A stretch of 64,000 bases of DNA from the NCBI GenBank assembly GCA_030323885.1, contig CM059200.1, forward strand, positions 3,045,729-3,109,728, written 5' to 3'. The notes under the pieces are model-generated. The model was not told the origin of the DNA. It worked only from the letters and a program-made list of their open reading frames with translations, and searched no databases. How positions within the stretch are numbered: the first letter of the stretch is position 1; the number at the start of each line of letters is the position of its first letter. This document shows, in pieces, positions 1 to 11,309 of this stretch. Position numbers and translations under genes: made by a program. The DNA is from Branchipolynoe longqiensis (Eukaryota; Annelida; Polychaeta; Phyllodocida; Polynoidae).

Positions 1-54
1 GTTCAACCATATATTGACCCATCTAATCATAGCTGGATACCCATTTGAGACCCG

Positions 55-384
55 CACGCGATGGCTGAATCGGTGGGGTGTAGGTTTCCCATGCAGAATA
101 TCAGATGTTCGAATCCAGCCCAGTTAAACCATGACGTACAAAATTTATATTTGTCGCTACCTAGACTGACGCCTGGAATTATTACTTAGGAGAGGGCAAG
201 GATGGGCTTAGCTCAGTATCAGGATAATGTGACTGAGTGGGATATCGGGTCATAGTGACAGTGCCCTGATCTCCCAGTGGGGCAGCACTAAAAAGTCACC
301 ATGAGTGTGCACTGTCACAAGTCGGTACCCATCATGTTATGACCATAAATGTTGCTAGGACCTCAAACCCAACAAACACCAGGG
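55..384 (+). repeat. tRNA-derived SINE (family S1), near full length
   Basis: Copy of the most frequent dispersed repeat in the window. The head is tRNA-like, with a degenerate B box (GTTCGAATCC). A body follows containing a 'gggcaaggatgggctta' block and a 'gtgactgagtgggat' block. The 3' end is the S1 signature (hexamer TATGAC, then atgttgctaggac) and an A-rich tail. At least fifteen full or partial copies occur on both strands, which supports a SINE. The tRNA origin is inferred from the B box and anticodon-arm-like spacing. Confidence 0.8.
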
Positions 385-990
385 ATGTGAGCTGTGTTGG
401 CCCATATGTGTCAATTTTTTAACTATAGATTGTGTTTGTTGAGGCTTTGTTTCCTAGCAACATCTACGGTCAAATTTGGACAGGTACCGACTTGTGAGAG
501 TGCAACTTGTGACCACTTGCGACCATTTTGACTGTGTTCGATTATGGCGCTCCGGAACACTCGGGTGACTTGGGGTGGGGTGAAGGACGTCTCTGGCCGG
601 AGTTTCCCTGAATGCTCAGTCGCCATGCTCTGAATATTACTAATGCCCATTTTTATAGGTGGCGGCTTTAGAATTGAAAAACAGACGTCATTGACTTGTT
701 GCAGGTTGTTATTCGGAACGCCAAGCTTCAGACAGCTAACCTCAGCCGCATGGCCGGACCAGCAGCCCCAGCTCATCAGCTGCGAGTGTCAGGACCTTAC
801 TCACAGGTGCCAACATTTGAAAATGGGAAAGCGTAATTCCCCCCCCCCCCCTACGTGAATTGTAACATATTGCTTACATTTCCACTCTGGAATGGTGGCC
901 TAGAGAGCATACTGGTTAGGACCCTATTCTCTGAATAGCAGGAGTGTCGCTTTGAAGCCTGCTCTAGTCGCTATGTTTCCGTTCGTTTGC
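385..990. other. No recognised gene or repeat
   Basis: Apart from a poly-C run at about 840-850 and a weak tRNA-like stretch around 899-970, nothing convincing is seen. Short open frames on both strands between 423 and 858 overlap each other and have no family resemblance. Confidence 0.5.
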
Positions 991-1351
991 AAAAACACCC
1001 TTAACGACATATGGATATTTATAAGCATTCAGTCACTCATATAATAAATATGAAAAAAAGACGGATTTACCATAAGGTGTAATGCTGGAATGAAGAGCAG
1101 AAAAGCGCAATGATTCCGCAGAAATTGTGATGGTTGGTTGGTAGCTCTGCTCTGGATACCTGTCGTCAGTCCAAAACACTCATAACGACATATGGATATT
1201 TATAAGCATTTAGTCACTCATATAATAAATATGGAAAAAAGACGGATTTACCATAAGGTGTAATGCTGGAATGAAGAGCAGAAAAGCGCAATGATTCCGC
1301 AGAAATTGTGATGGTTGGTTGATAGCTCTGATCTGGTGACCTGTCGTCAGT
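991..1351. repeat. Tandem duplication, 181-bp unit, two copies
   Basis: The block beginning 'aacgacatatggatattt' at about 1003 recurs 181 bp later with only scattered differences, and both units end in 'gatggttggttg'. The near-identity points to a fairly recent tandem duplication. No coding potential was seen. Confidence 0.85.
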
Positions 1352-1529
1352 CCAACTACCGGGCAGAGAGAAGACACTCCCACCTAGTGCACAGGTGTGA
1401 CTAAGTGTCTACACACACCAGGAGCTTACCTGAGGTGGTGCAGGGTGCAGGTGGGAGGGTTAGTCTTACTTTCGGGTGCCTTTACATGCTGACCTATACT
1501 GACACAGAAATGGTTGTGATGTATGTTAC

Positions 1530-1831
1530 ACACACTCACACACACCCTCACCTAAACACACCCTCACCTAAATACACACAACCCGTCCCCGTCCTGATAT
1601 GACCGTAGATGTTGCTAGGACGTAAAACAACAAACAAACCTAAACACACCCTCACCCAAACACACCCTCACCCAAACACACCCTCACCTAAACACACCCT
1701 CACATAAACACAGTCACTTAAACACACCCTCACCTAAACATACTCCCCTAAACACACTCTCACCTAAACACACCCTCCCCATAACACACTCACCTAAACA
1801 TGCATTCACCTAAACACACACTCATCTAAAC
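1530..1831. repeat. C-rich low-complexity array (CCTAAACACACCCTCA-like)
   Basis: An imperfect array of 'cctaaacacaccctca' units. It is interrupted at about 1594-1640 by an S1 SINE 3' tail (cctgatatgaccgtagatg). Similar units recur at 3660-3750 and in the large array at 24-26 kb. All C-rich units are on the plus strand. Confidence 0.8.
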
Positions 1832-2262
1832 ACATCATCATCGTCATCATGCTGTCGGTCGCAATGCGACAAAGACTGCTTTCATTACTTGACTGCCGCT
1901 CTCCATTTAGCTCTCTGCAGTGAGAGTGATGTCCATGAGTCGGTCTTAATGTCTCTCTTTTTCATGAAAGCTGCCTGCAAAAGTGTTGAAGTGCTGCTGG
2001 CTTTTGCAAGTTACCCGCGGCACTCTCTCGGGGAGCAAATAGAGGTTTCACACCGGCAAGAATATGTCCAGAGGGGCAAAACTATTTGTCCCTGTAGTGG
2101 CTGTTCGGGAGATGTTGGGAGTTCCATACATCAACCGCTCTTAATGCCGCCAGTGACATGGTTTTCTGTTTAGGGTTTGCTCCCTTAGCCTTCAGTTCTG
2201 TCAAGAACCTGTACCGCAAGGCAGTGGTTTACAAATCTGCAGGGCAGGGGCGTCAAACTCCC
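1832..2262 (-). mobile_element. Chimeric LINE-B 3'-end element
   Basis: On the minus strand it starts at about 2262 with the same head as the copy at 28.76 kb (ctcagggagtttgacgcccc), runs through 'ctaagggagcaaaccctaaa', then switches to the LINE-B 3' end. It terminates in a (GAT)n-type tail, seen on the plus strand as catcatcatc. The same head-plus-LINE-3'-end arrangement occurs elsewhere in the window, so this is a copied unit. It is non-autonomous, with no complete ORF. Confidence 0.7.
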
Positions 2263-2603
2263 TGAGGTATTGCAATACCAGCAATACCTCATACGGTCAG
2301 GTATTATACATTATAGTAATACATTTGGAGTAGTCAGTGCATTATACATTATAGTAATACATGTATTTGGAGTAGTCGGTGCATTATGTATTATAGTAAT
2401 ACATGTATTTGGAGTAGTTGGTGCAGTATACATTATAGTAATACATTTGGATTAGTCGGTGCATTATACATTACGGTAATACATGTATTTGGAGTAGTTG
2501 GTGCATTATACATTATAGTAATACATGTATTTGGAGTAGTTGGTGCATTATACATTATAGTAATACATGTATTTGGAGTAGTCAGTGCATTATATATTAA
2601 AGG
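2262..2603. repeat. 42-bp minisatellite, about eight units
   Basis: Units of the type 'tacattatagtaatacatg' plus 'tatttggagtagttggtgc' are repeated head to tail, with a few 36-bp variants. The 42-bp period is 14 codons, so two frames stay open (FGVVGALYIIVIHV repeats). That is a consequence of the period and not evidence of a gene. The array abuts the end of the LINE-B chimera. Confidence 0.85.
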
Positions 2604-2867
2604 CAGAGGCACAACATCGATAATGGCACGACACAGGCGGTTAGGTTAGGTGGTCTTCTGTTTTCTTTTGTTGATTGTGTGTTTTTATATGTGAGCAGTC
2701 ACGGAATGGCCTGTGACACGGACTGGTTGTTGTTGGTGGGCTTCAATCATGACGTCACGATGTAGAATGGAACATACATGGAACATTTGTGCCTTGCATG
2801 CATAAGTACTACCCGGTGCATGTTGTATCTAGGTGAGTAGCAGTGGACACCTATCATGTAGTGGGAG

Positions 2868-3279
2868 TGTGTTGGTTGGTGGAGTTTAACGTCCTGCGAA
2901 CATCTCAGGTCATATCAGGATGGGTACCGACTTGTGACAATGCGCACTCATGACGACTTCATAGTGTTACCCCACTGGGCGACCCGGCCGCCAGCACTAT
3001 GACCCAACATCCCACTCAGTCCCGTCCTGATGACCGTAGCTGTTGCCAGGACTTAAAGCTCCAACAACCAACCCACTCACTCACATTATCCCAACACTGT
3101 GTCAACCAGTCCTTGCCCTATGCTACTACTGCCAAGTGCCTGGCTAGTAAGTGACTAGTATCAATTTTTAAGTTATTGGTTTGACTCGACCAGGGTTCGA
3201 ACCCATAGATTTGAATCCCATGATCTACCAAAACATGAGATGGACGCTCAACTCATTCAGCCATCCCGTCTGGTCGCCG
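2868..3279 (-). repeat. S1 SINE, with a second S1 tail nested inside
   Basis: Minus-strand copy: the tail (gtcctgcgaacatctcaggt) is at the left and the tRNA-like head with B box at about 3190-3205. A plus-oriented S1 3' tail (gatgaccgtagctgttgcc) interrupts the body at about 3024-3075. One SINE end therefore inserted into, or was inverted within, another. Confidence 0.75.
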
Positions 3280-3419
3280 TTAAAGTGTGTAGTTAGGCCC
3301 ATGTGTGGTAGTATACTATGGGTTCTTCTCAAAATCTGTGTACCACATATTTGGTTTCCATGTTTCATTGTTAATGATGTTGCCTTATTTTGGGGAGGTA
3401 GTAAGTCAAATAGGTATTG

Positions 3420-3665
3420 TTGCCTCTGTGTATTAAGAATGGTAGCAATACTACATGTATTTAATCTATCCCACAAAATGTATCCAAAATATATTTACAT
3501 AATTTTGTGCTAAAGTGAAAATATGAAAATTTACATATCTACACCATGCATCTAACCCAATCATATTTTTCTTCTATTTTTCTCATTAGATGGAATCTTT
3601 TTTGCTTAAATAAAATCTTGTTTGAATTTGGTGTGTGTTAAAATGATCTTATGGATGAAGGTCAT
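3420..3665 (+). repeat. Dispersed repeat, inverted partner at 37.84-38.09 kb
   Basis: Sequence around 'aaaatgtatccaaaatat' through 'acaccatgcatct' and 'tcttgtttgaat' is matched in inverted orientation near 37840-38090. No TIRs, tail or coding domain were recognised, so the class is unknown. Confidence 0.6.
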
Positions 3666-3771
3666 CTAAACACACGCTCACCTAAATACACTCACTTAAA
3701 CACACTCCACTAAACACAGACTCACCTAAATACACACTCAGAAACATTCACATATAAAAAATCACTCCACC

Positions 3772-3900
3772 TTACAGTTAGTTTGCACATTCCGATGGTT
3801 TTAAGTTTCTGCCAGATTTCTTTTAAAATGTAACCATATTAGTTTGGTCATTATTATAACTGACTTTACTTTCTTAAATAACCTTTTTCTTAAAACAAAA
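3772..3900 (+). repeat. Fragment of inverted-repeat element H
   Basis: Starts with the H terminal motif 'acattccgatggttttaag' and continues with the H body. The fullest copy is at 45135-45494. This copy lacks the distal end. Confidence 0.55.
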
Positions 3901-4224
3901 TGGTCCACATGAATACCAAATGAATACAGAAGATAACTTCTGCTTACATTCTAAATATCATGAAAATACTCACATCGATCTGACTACTATTGATGTAGTC
4001 ATGACACTAATGGTACCATATCGCTGTGGAACTTGTGGGTAACTAACAGGATTCCATTGTATTATATGCGGCAAATTATGTATTTAACAGCTATTGTTAG
4101 CTCAACTTATATACATTACTCTATATCATTTTTGTGTAAATAATCCCCAACTGAAAAATGTCTGGAAGACCAGTGCTTCGGTGCTGACAAAAGAACTTAT
4201 TCAGCAGAATATGCATATACTATA

Positions 4225-4425
4225 CATCTATCCTGGTACGATAACCCAACATCCCACTCCCACCATTGCCATATCCTAGTAAGTCAAGCGACAGGCTAGG
4301 TAGCGAAAATCATGAGTCTTTGGTTTGATGCCTGGGATTGAACCCGTGACCTCATATGTGGGAATTGGATCCTCCCTCCCTGCGCTCTCACACGATCATC
4401 TCACCTGGCTGTACAGGTATGTGAA
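4225..4425 (-). repeat. Degenerate S1 SINE fragment
   Basis: Contains 'acccaacatcccactcc', 'tcctagtaagtcaagcg' and a B-box-like 'gggattgaacccgtgacc' in minus orientation. It is more diverged than most S1 copies. Confidence 0.55.
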
Positions 4426-4625
4426 GTCTTTTAAAGCTAAGCAGCTGAACAATTTTTGTCTACTCAATCAAAAATGTTTTTAATCAAGGTGCATAGAATA
4501 GCAGAAATGAGATGACAGGAATTCACATGACCAAGATTTAAAAAGTCATCGCATCAAAATCACCAACTATAAAGTTAAAGATACATAATACCATGATTTA
4601 AAAAAAAAAAGAATTGATCGATATA

Positions 4626-5057
4626 CAGCCTACTCTGTCAGTAATGAATCTGTCAATAACGGCAAAAAGTGCTGGTCCCATCACAGCACCCCTTTAATTT
4701 AATAGCATTGCCTCTGTGTCTAACGGCCAACTGTCTTATGCGGACAACAAGCTGTTCCCCCCCACATATTTGATCAATATTCTCTGTCAATAACGACATG
4801 CCATATAGCTATACTAGACATAACTAATTGTACAAATGACAAATTATAGAAATGACAAATTATAGAAGTGATGAATAGTAGAAATGACAAATTATAGAAA
4901 TGACTTTGTAGGGACTGTCCTAGTCAGTCAAGTATAATAGAAAAACATTGGTTTCAACCCATTCCGTCAGTCAGTCTCTGTCTATAACGGATTTCTCTCT
5001 ATAACAGCATCTTGCTCCCATCCCATGGGTGTCCGTTATAGACAGAGTAGACTCTAT
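4626..5057. mobile_element. Pogo/Tigger-like MITE with TIRs
   Basis: The left end 'acagcctactctgtcagtaa' and the right end (reverse complement 'agtctactctgtctataacg') form an imperfect terminal inverted repeat of about 25 bp. The ends resemble the pogo/Tigger style of short TIRs followed by 'ctctgtc(t)ataacgg' sub-repeats, and such sub-repeats recur inside. No transposase is present. The assignment rests on the resemblance of the ends only. Confidence 0.6.
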
Positions 5058-5325
5058 TAGGTTGGTCGTTATAATCTACCTTACTTTCAAGTACCTTTAT
5101 TTTAAAGGTAAACTTGAAGATATTGCAAGTGAAAATATAGTAATTTTACAGTGCATGTTGAAATGCTGGCTTCAGCCGTGAAAGGTTCTATTAAATTGAC
5201 TTATGTTCCCTTCCACACAGCAATAAATGTTCAAAGACTACACGCATATTTAAGTTTGATATATGTAGAATAGCTGGTTTCGAACATGTTATTATATCAT
5301 CTCATTTGAATGTGCAGCTTTAACC
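5058..5325 (+). repeat. Fragment of element H
   Basis: Begins at 'ttaggttggtcgttataatc', carries the H body (aaatgctggcttcagccgtg) and ends in the H right terminus 'tgtgcagctttaacc'. Its left terminus is replaced by the pogo-like MITE that abuts it. Confidence 0.6.
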
Positions 5326-5922
5326 TAAATCGCAAAGATCAAATTAATTTTTTTTTCGTATTATGCGCCTCTTCCCCCCCCCCTTTTTTGTTAAGAATTA
5401 AAAGTTTTAATTTATTTTATTTTAAATTTTAAACTCCATCAGCAGAATTTTGTAATCGATATTTTGGGGTATTTTTGTTGTTCATGTAAAACCCAGTCAA
5501 TGACCAACTCATCGGGACCTTAGGGAACCCTAGATAAAGTATTCACCCTGTACTTGCAGTACACGGGTGAATACCAACCCTATGTCGAAAATGTGGGGAA
5601 ATGAAACGAGAGCCTAAATTTACAATTTAAGAAGCAACACTTATTCTTTATATGTCTTCATATTTCCCCGCTACCTTTGAGTTGAAAAATGTAATAAAAC
5701 ATCTAGTTTAATTGAATATAAAAGTGAAATCAATGGTATTATCGCCACCATATTGTCTTTTTGCATTCTCTCCCATTTCACCAACTCTATGCAGATATAA
5801 GTACCCATTTGATACCGGAGGCAGGCATTCTACTTCCCCTTCCATACTAAAGCTACTTTCGCCAGTATTTAGACTACGTTGTCGTTCACCTGTGTACTAC
5901 AACTACGGGGTGAATCTTTTAT

Positions 5923-6236
5923 CTGATGCGCGAAAAGGAAGAAGCAAGGCGGAGATGGGGAAAAAGAGGCATTTATTGAAGGCGCCTCTGGCAACAGAGG
6001 GGGTATACAGGGGTACATAGCAACAGTGGAAAACAATGGAAGTAAGGTTCCTGAGGAGCAGAAACAGGATGAATACAGCAGGGGCTCATGAGGAGCAATG
6101 TCCGAGGTAGGTAGAGAGTTCTGGTGAGGGGGGGGGGGGGGCCGAGGAGCCCTCCACCATAAGGAGGAGAGGGCTCGAGGTGCGCCCGAGGCGGGGGCGC
6201 GGGGCGCCCGAGGCGCAGGGCCGCATTACGACCAAG
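5923..6236 (-). mobile_element. GC-rich element K, short copy
   Basis: Reverse-oriented relative of the elements at 11.55 and 55.45 kb. The minus strand starts 'tggtcgtaatgcgg', has a GC-rich, C-tract-bearing 5' half and an AATAAA with the pyrimidine-rich block after it, and ends 'cttttcgcgcatcaga'. At about 314 bp it is the shortest of three copies. The polyadenylation-like signal near one end suggests an LTR-like or transcript-derived unit, but the class is unproven. Confidence 0.6.
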
Positions 6237-6439
6237 GGAACCCTGATCCAACTTGTGTTACTAAATCTGGACCCCTGCCATGACCCGAATGCATTATTCC
6301 ACCATTAGTCTCAGGTATCAGGGGAGAGCACTACAGTCTAACATGGACACCATAATTTTACACGTTAACATTATGTAAAGACTAGGTCTCCATAAAGTAA
6401 AGTTGAATCCTTCCTCCAACTAATAGATTTACCACTCGT

Positions 6440-6560
6440 CGTGGTCACCAGTATGTAAAGTCTGCTGCTCGAATCTGTGGTTGTGTAGGCAGGCTAGAGT
6501 GAAATCAATACAGGCAAAGAGAAAGGAAGAGTATAAAGTGTGACAGAAGAGAGTCAAACC
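6440..6560. repeat. Dispersed repeat shared with 14.64-14.73 kb
   Basis: 'gcaggctagagtgaaatcaa' followed by 'agagaaaggaagagtata' recurs at 14672-14718. Copies have the same orientation and a flanking S1-like context; the class is unknown. Confidence 0.5.
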
Positions 6561-7261
6561 CTTTAGTTTATTATTTATATGGTACATGGATTCAGTATAG
6601 AGTATCACCCCACCCCATTCTCCCAATGAGAAACAAGCATTCTTAGCTCTACCAATAGGGATCCAGCATTCCTGGTCCCCATGGTTACCAATGATCTGCC
6701 CACCACCACCAAGCTGTGTGGCTCCCCTGGCCACCGCCTGCATTGAGCATGTGTGTGGTGATCCTGACTAGCAGAGGGGGGAGGGGGTAGTGTGTAGGGC
6801 TCTGAGTGTCCCTTACACACAGCCCTGCCAGCACCACTATGTCTATTTACCTATCAATTAAGCACCACCAGCAACTACATAAACACATTTTTGCACCTGG
6901 CTATGTATACCTGTTTCACAATAGAACATCTGCATTCCCCCACCAATGCTTTATTATCGGTATATTTTACAATCAGTTTAAAGCTGCATAATCCAATGTA
7001 GACTAGGTCATATTCCTGAATATTTTCTGGAAGGAGCATTTCTGAGTACAAGTTGGTATCCAGACTTTTTAAACTTACTTTTTTTGTGCTGATTATGAAA
7101 AAAAAATGGATACCAGGCTGAATCTGAGTTTTTGATATCCAAATCGAACAAAAACAAAATGGCCACCAACACGACTATGTTATTTTGAATTCACGTTTTT
7201 TGTTGTTGTTTTTCTTCGATCCAATAGAGGCTAAAACACCCATGAGACAACTTCCCAAGTG

Positions 7262-7402
7262 GCAGATAAGGGAATCGATCTAATGAGGTTCAAACCCGAC
7301 CTAGTCAAACCTATGAATCGAAAATTGATACTTGTTGTTACTTAGTCTGGCATTCGGCATTATTAGGACAGGGGCAGTGGAATGAGGAAGACTGGTTATC
7401 TG
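7262..7402 (+). repeat. S1 SINE fragment
   Basis: B-box-like 'gaggttcaaacccgacc', then 'attgatacttgttg' and 'cattcggcattattaggac', as in other S1 copies. It is truncated before the 3' tail. Confidence 0.6.
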
Positions 7403-7859
7403 AAATGTCCCCACTTAATCAACAAATCAGGGAATTCTTGGATTTAAACAATTTCCTTACATGTTTTATCACATGCAGAGTGATAAACAAAAACACTGGC
7501 ACTAGACTACAACTGGCATATTTCCCAGATTACTTGATCTTAGTATCTAAAACAAATATGAAAAGAATATATATGAAATTCTGGTAGATGGGTTTGAGGT
7601 ACTGTCATGGTTCTGTTATGCTTAATTCACAATTGTTAGAAAAACTGAACAGACTGACAAAACTGCAGTCAGCTATGACTCATGCTCCGGTCACATACAT
7701 GTTAGTGAACGTAGGTGAACGTAGTGGAGGCTAACATGGGTCAAACGTGGTGTAAGTATGTTAAACTACTTTGAAATACATTAAGGTATGGCAAGTTTTG
7801 GTACGGATAAAACCGTCACGGTACAGATAAATGCTACGGTACGGATGCTGGTACATTCA

Positions 7860-7970
7860 ACTACGTTCAACTACGTTAGGCTCCACTCCGTTCAACTACG
7901 TTAGGCTCCACTCCGTTCAACTACGTTAGGCTCCACTCCGTTCAACTACGTTAGGCTCCACTCCGTTCAC
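7860..7970. repeat. 25-bp tandem repeat, about four units
   Basis: The unit consists of gttcaactacgttaggctcc followed by actcc and is repeated almost perfectly. It lies directly inside the Harbinger-like terminus at 8000-8022 and probably forms the interior of that element. Confidence 0.85.
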
Positions 7971-7984
7971 ATACGTTCAAACTA

Positions 7985-8540
7985 CGTTTGTGCGATGCGT
8001 CATAATGTGACAGCCCCATTAGTGACTGAAAAAACATTTTAATCTCCATTTGGTACTAAATTCAGTGTACATTGGTAATATAAAATAATTTATGTACATT
8101 AATGTAATAATCATGTACATAATTGTTTGTAAAATCATGGTAAGACTAAATTATAAAGCATGTTTTAAACCTAAAACTAAACTTGTATTGTACTGGGTTT
8201 ATGGAAATCCTTAAAATATCGCCCAGCAATCAGCGCCATTTGCAATTTTGTATTACACATGATCTTACTCCAAAAATTGTGTTAATCTTACCAAATAAGT
8301 ACTCCAACATCATGAATTTTAGGTAGCATTTAAGACAAATATATAACAAACTAAGCCTATTTGTTTGATCAGTTTTTGAAAGATTGTTCATAGCAAACAT
8401 AGTATCCAAAATTATGCTACCGATCTGAAAATCGGCCGTTTTTCGCACTCCCAAAATATTGTCCGATTTTATGTGTCTAATTAACACCAAAATATTAATA
8501 AAATGCACAATTCTATTAATCAAAATATGTAAACATATAG
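7985..8540 (+). repeat. Long dispersed repeat J, copy 1 (uninterrupted)
   Basis: Runs from 'gcgatgcgtcataatgtgac' to 'ctattaatcaaaatatg' and is closely matched by 11.31-12.34 kb. Its left end includes a Harbinger-like terminus (reverse complement GGGGCTGTCACATTATGACG). No coding domain was found. This copy supplies the empty site for the element inserted in copy 2. Confidence 0.8.
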
Positions 8541-9139
8541 TAATAAAACATTTCCTACCTATTTCTTATGAATAGTATCCCAAAATGATGAACAATCATC
8601 CATTTTGCTGCTCAGTCTTTGGGAAGTGGCACTGACAACATGTGCCGCCATTTGTAGACTGAACGGGAGGCATCCACTGGATGCAAAAAGTATCTGGACA
8701 CTTTGCTGGAGATCGCCACAAATTTGAAAATTATATCACTTTATAGTTCTCAAAATGATCTTGACAGTGGTATAACAATTATTTGGATGTTTTTAAAAGA
8801 CATTTATTGGTGATAATTTAAACTTTTGGTAATTTTGAATGAAAATATGACCAGGATATTCAGTAAAACACCCATCATGTTATATATGAAATTAAAGCTT
8901 AGAATGTGCACTATCATGTCCTGGTATGAGATAGGTCATGCCTATAACCACCAGAGAGCGCCACCTGAAAACTGCAGAGGTGGTTTTTCAACCCTGAGAA
9001 TGGCACTCGAAACATGGTAGTGCGAATTGCGATTCACTGCAACAAACTAACTTTTTAAATGCTGAGTAGCATGTATATTACATTAATATACACCAATTAG
9101 ATTAGTGCAAAATAAAAGAACACATTTTAAGCTTCAAAT

Positions 9140-11010
9140 TGGTCCCTTTTTTTTCTCTCTCTTTTTTTTTAATGGGATGTTTATGCTGACCATAGCATAT
9201 AAGCTCGGATGATCAAGCTTGTTTTCAATGCTGGGCAGTTATCGGTCTATGTTTCTTAAGATTATGGTTTGTGGTTAGTGATCTATGTTAGTTTTTTTTT
9301 ATTTTCTTGGTAAGAGTCTTACTCTTTTTATTTTTTCCTACACTTAATTCTAGACTAGCCTACTCTATTTAAATATTATAGGCTTGTACGTAATAGGTAG
9401 TTGGTTTATGTTTGGATTTGATGTTATCTGGCTGTTTTCTGGCACCTCTCATGGGCTGTCCAGCGTGTGGGCTGTGACATATCACATGCCCCCTTGTGGA
9501 ACAGCTTACAGGGGGTTTCCTGGTTTTATTTTGCACAGATATTTTTTGTATGTTTTTAGGTCAGGAATTTGTCGTTCCTTTACCGTTTGTGCGTTCCATA
9601 CTTTGGCAGTCATTTCCAGTGGACTTCTTTCATGAGCTTTGATTTGGCTTCTGGTCTTCCTTAGTAGTGGTGCATTGTTTGCTCTGGTGTTCCCTTAGTG
9701 GTTGGATTAGATGTTTATTGTCTCGACTATATCCATATACTAGGGTTTTTAGGTGGATTATTCTTCTGTTTTCTAATAACATTACTTTGACGCAGGTCTT
9801 TAGGGCTCTATTTTGCAGTATTCACAGGTTTTTCTTAGTAATTCATATTTAGCCCCATGTAAATTACATCCCCATAGTCGAAGTAGGGGAGCACAATACC
9901 TTTGAAGATTTTTATTTACATTTTTTGTGTCATATAGTTTCTTAGATTTGCAAATAGCCACAGTTTGTGGGGTTTTTTTTGATGATTTTTGTAGTGATTT
10001 ATATTTTCTAATATTTGGTTTCCTAGCTTACAGTGTAGATTTCTTTCCAGCATTGATTTATGTGAGAAGAGGACTGTTTTGGATTTATCTGCATTGATGG
10101 TTATTTTATTGGACTCACACCAGTCATCCAGCTTTAGTAGGAGTTTGTTCCACTTAGTTGTTACCTCTTCCTCTGTGTTTCCCTCTGCATATATGACTGT
10201 GTCGCCTGCATATAGTTGGAGATGTTCTGTCTCTAGCCATTTTTCTAGGTCGTTTATGTAGAGTATAAAGAGTAGAGGCCCCAGGACTAATCCTTGGGGT
10301 ACGCCACATGTTACAGGCTGTTGGTCTGATAGAGCATCATTTACTTTTGTTTTTTGTTGCCTGTTGTTTAGGTAGCATTTTATCCAGCATATTGACTTGG
10401 ACTTTCTGCCCATGTTGTTCAATTTTTTTTAGTAGTATATTGTGGTCGACTGTGTCAAAAGCTTTGCTGAAATCAATGAAGGCTGCCCCTACTAATCGTT
10501 TTTGGTTCATCGATGCCAGTATGTCACTTGTTAGGTTTGCTATTGTTTTTGATGCGGAGTGCAGTTTCCTAAAAAAAAACTTGTCTTTTGTTTAATATAC
10601 TGTTCTTTTCCAGGTGCTCATGTATGTGCCTGTGGAATACTTTTTCAATTAGCTTGCCTGGTGCTTGCAAATTGATATTGGTCTATAGTTCCCCATATCA
10701 CCACTTTTGTAGATGGGGGTGATAGTTGCCATTTTACAGGCTGTGATGAAGTGCCCTTTTTCAAAGGAGATGTTGAACAAGTCCACCATAGTATCTGGGA
10801 TGGCTTGAAATGCCTCCCTCAGTATTTTTGTGGGGATCCCATCTATTCCACTTGGTTTGTTTGTGTCTATGTCGTTTATTAATTTTGTTATCTCTTTTAA
10901 GTCGGTTTTGCATTTCGGGATTTCATCCTGGATATTGTCTGATTTGTTTTCCCAGTTTCTTGCGAATTTGTGTGATAATCTTTGCCCTACCGTGGCGAAG
11001 ATTTAATATT
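9140..11010 (-). mobile_element. LINE-A copy 1, 5'-truncated non-LTR retrotransposon
   Basis: Minus-strand fragment holding the RT half of ORF2 and the 3' end. The 3' UTR (plus strand 'gcttgttttcaatgctgggc') is shared with LINE-A copy 2 at 15.2 kb, which fixes the 3' boundary near 9140-9175 beside an A-rich (plus-strand T-rich) tract. The 5' side stops within the RT region near 11.0 kb, the usual result of incomplete target-primed reverse transcription. Confidence 0.85.
9916..10990 (-). pseudogene. LINE-A ORF2 reverse transcriptase fragment, decayed
   Basis: Minus-strand reading gives non-LTR RT motifs: 'CGVPQGLVLGPLLFILYIND' followed by 'LQLYAGDTVIYAE'. The catalytic YADD motif has become YAGD, so one metal-binding aspartate is lost. 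Further upstream, frames broken by stops still read like the fingers (KAFDTVDH-type residues near 10440-10480). The thumb follows to about 9916. The copy is 5'-truncated and frameshifted, so it cannot encode active RT. The subclade looks like the CR1/L2/Crack group by general motif style. Confidence 0.85.
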
Positions 11011-11309
11011 TATTAATGACTGTTTTGGGGTCAATTTCTTTTTTAATATAACAACAATTGTGCATATTGGAGAAGTTTGAAAACACCCTTTCTGTTTATG
11101 CACTGACCCGATTCCAGTGCCTCGGGCGACCTGTATTGGGATACCTACTTGTATGTGAACTTGTTAGCTCGACATGTTATGGGAAATGACTTGCAAAGCT
11201 TGAACAGTCAAACCGGATCAGATATACTATAAGTAGGTCATTAGTCTACGAACATCAACATATACCAACGGACGCGTAATGCATAACTGAAAAAAAAAAT
11301 CACATACGT

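Noticed and set aside
899..970. tRNA-like stretch 'ctggttaggaccctattctc'
   Set aside because: No acceptable B box or cloverleaf pairing could be drawn; probably chance or a very old SINE.
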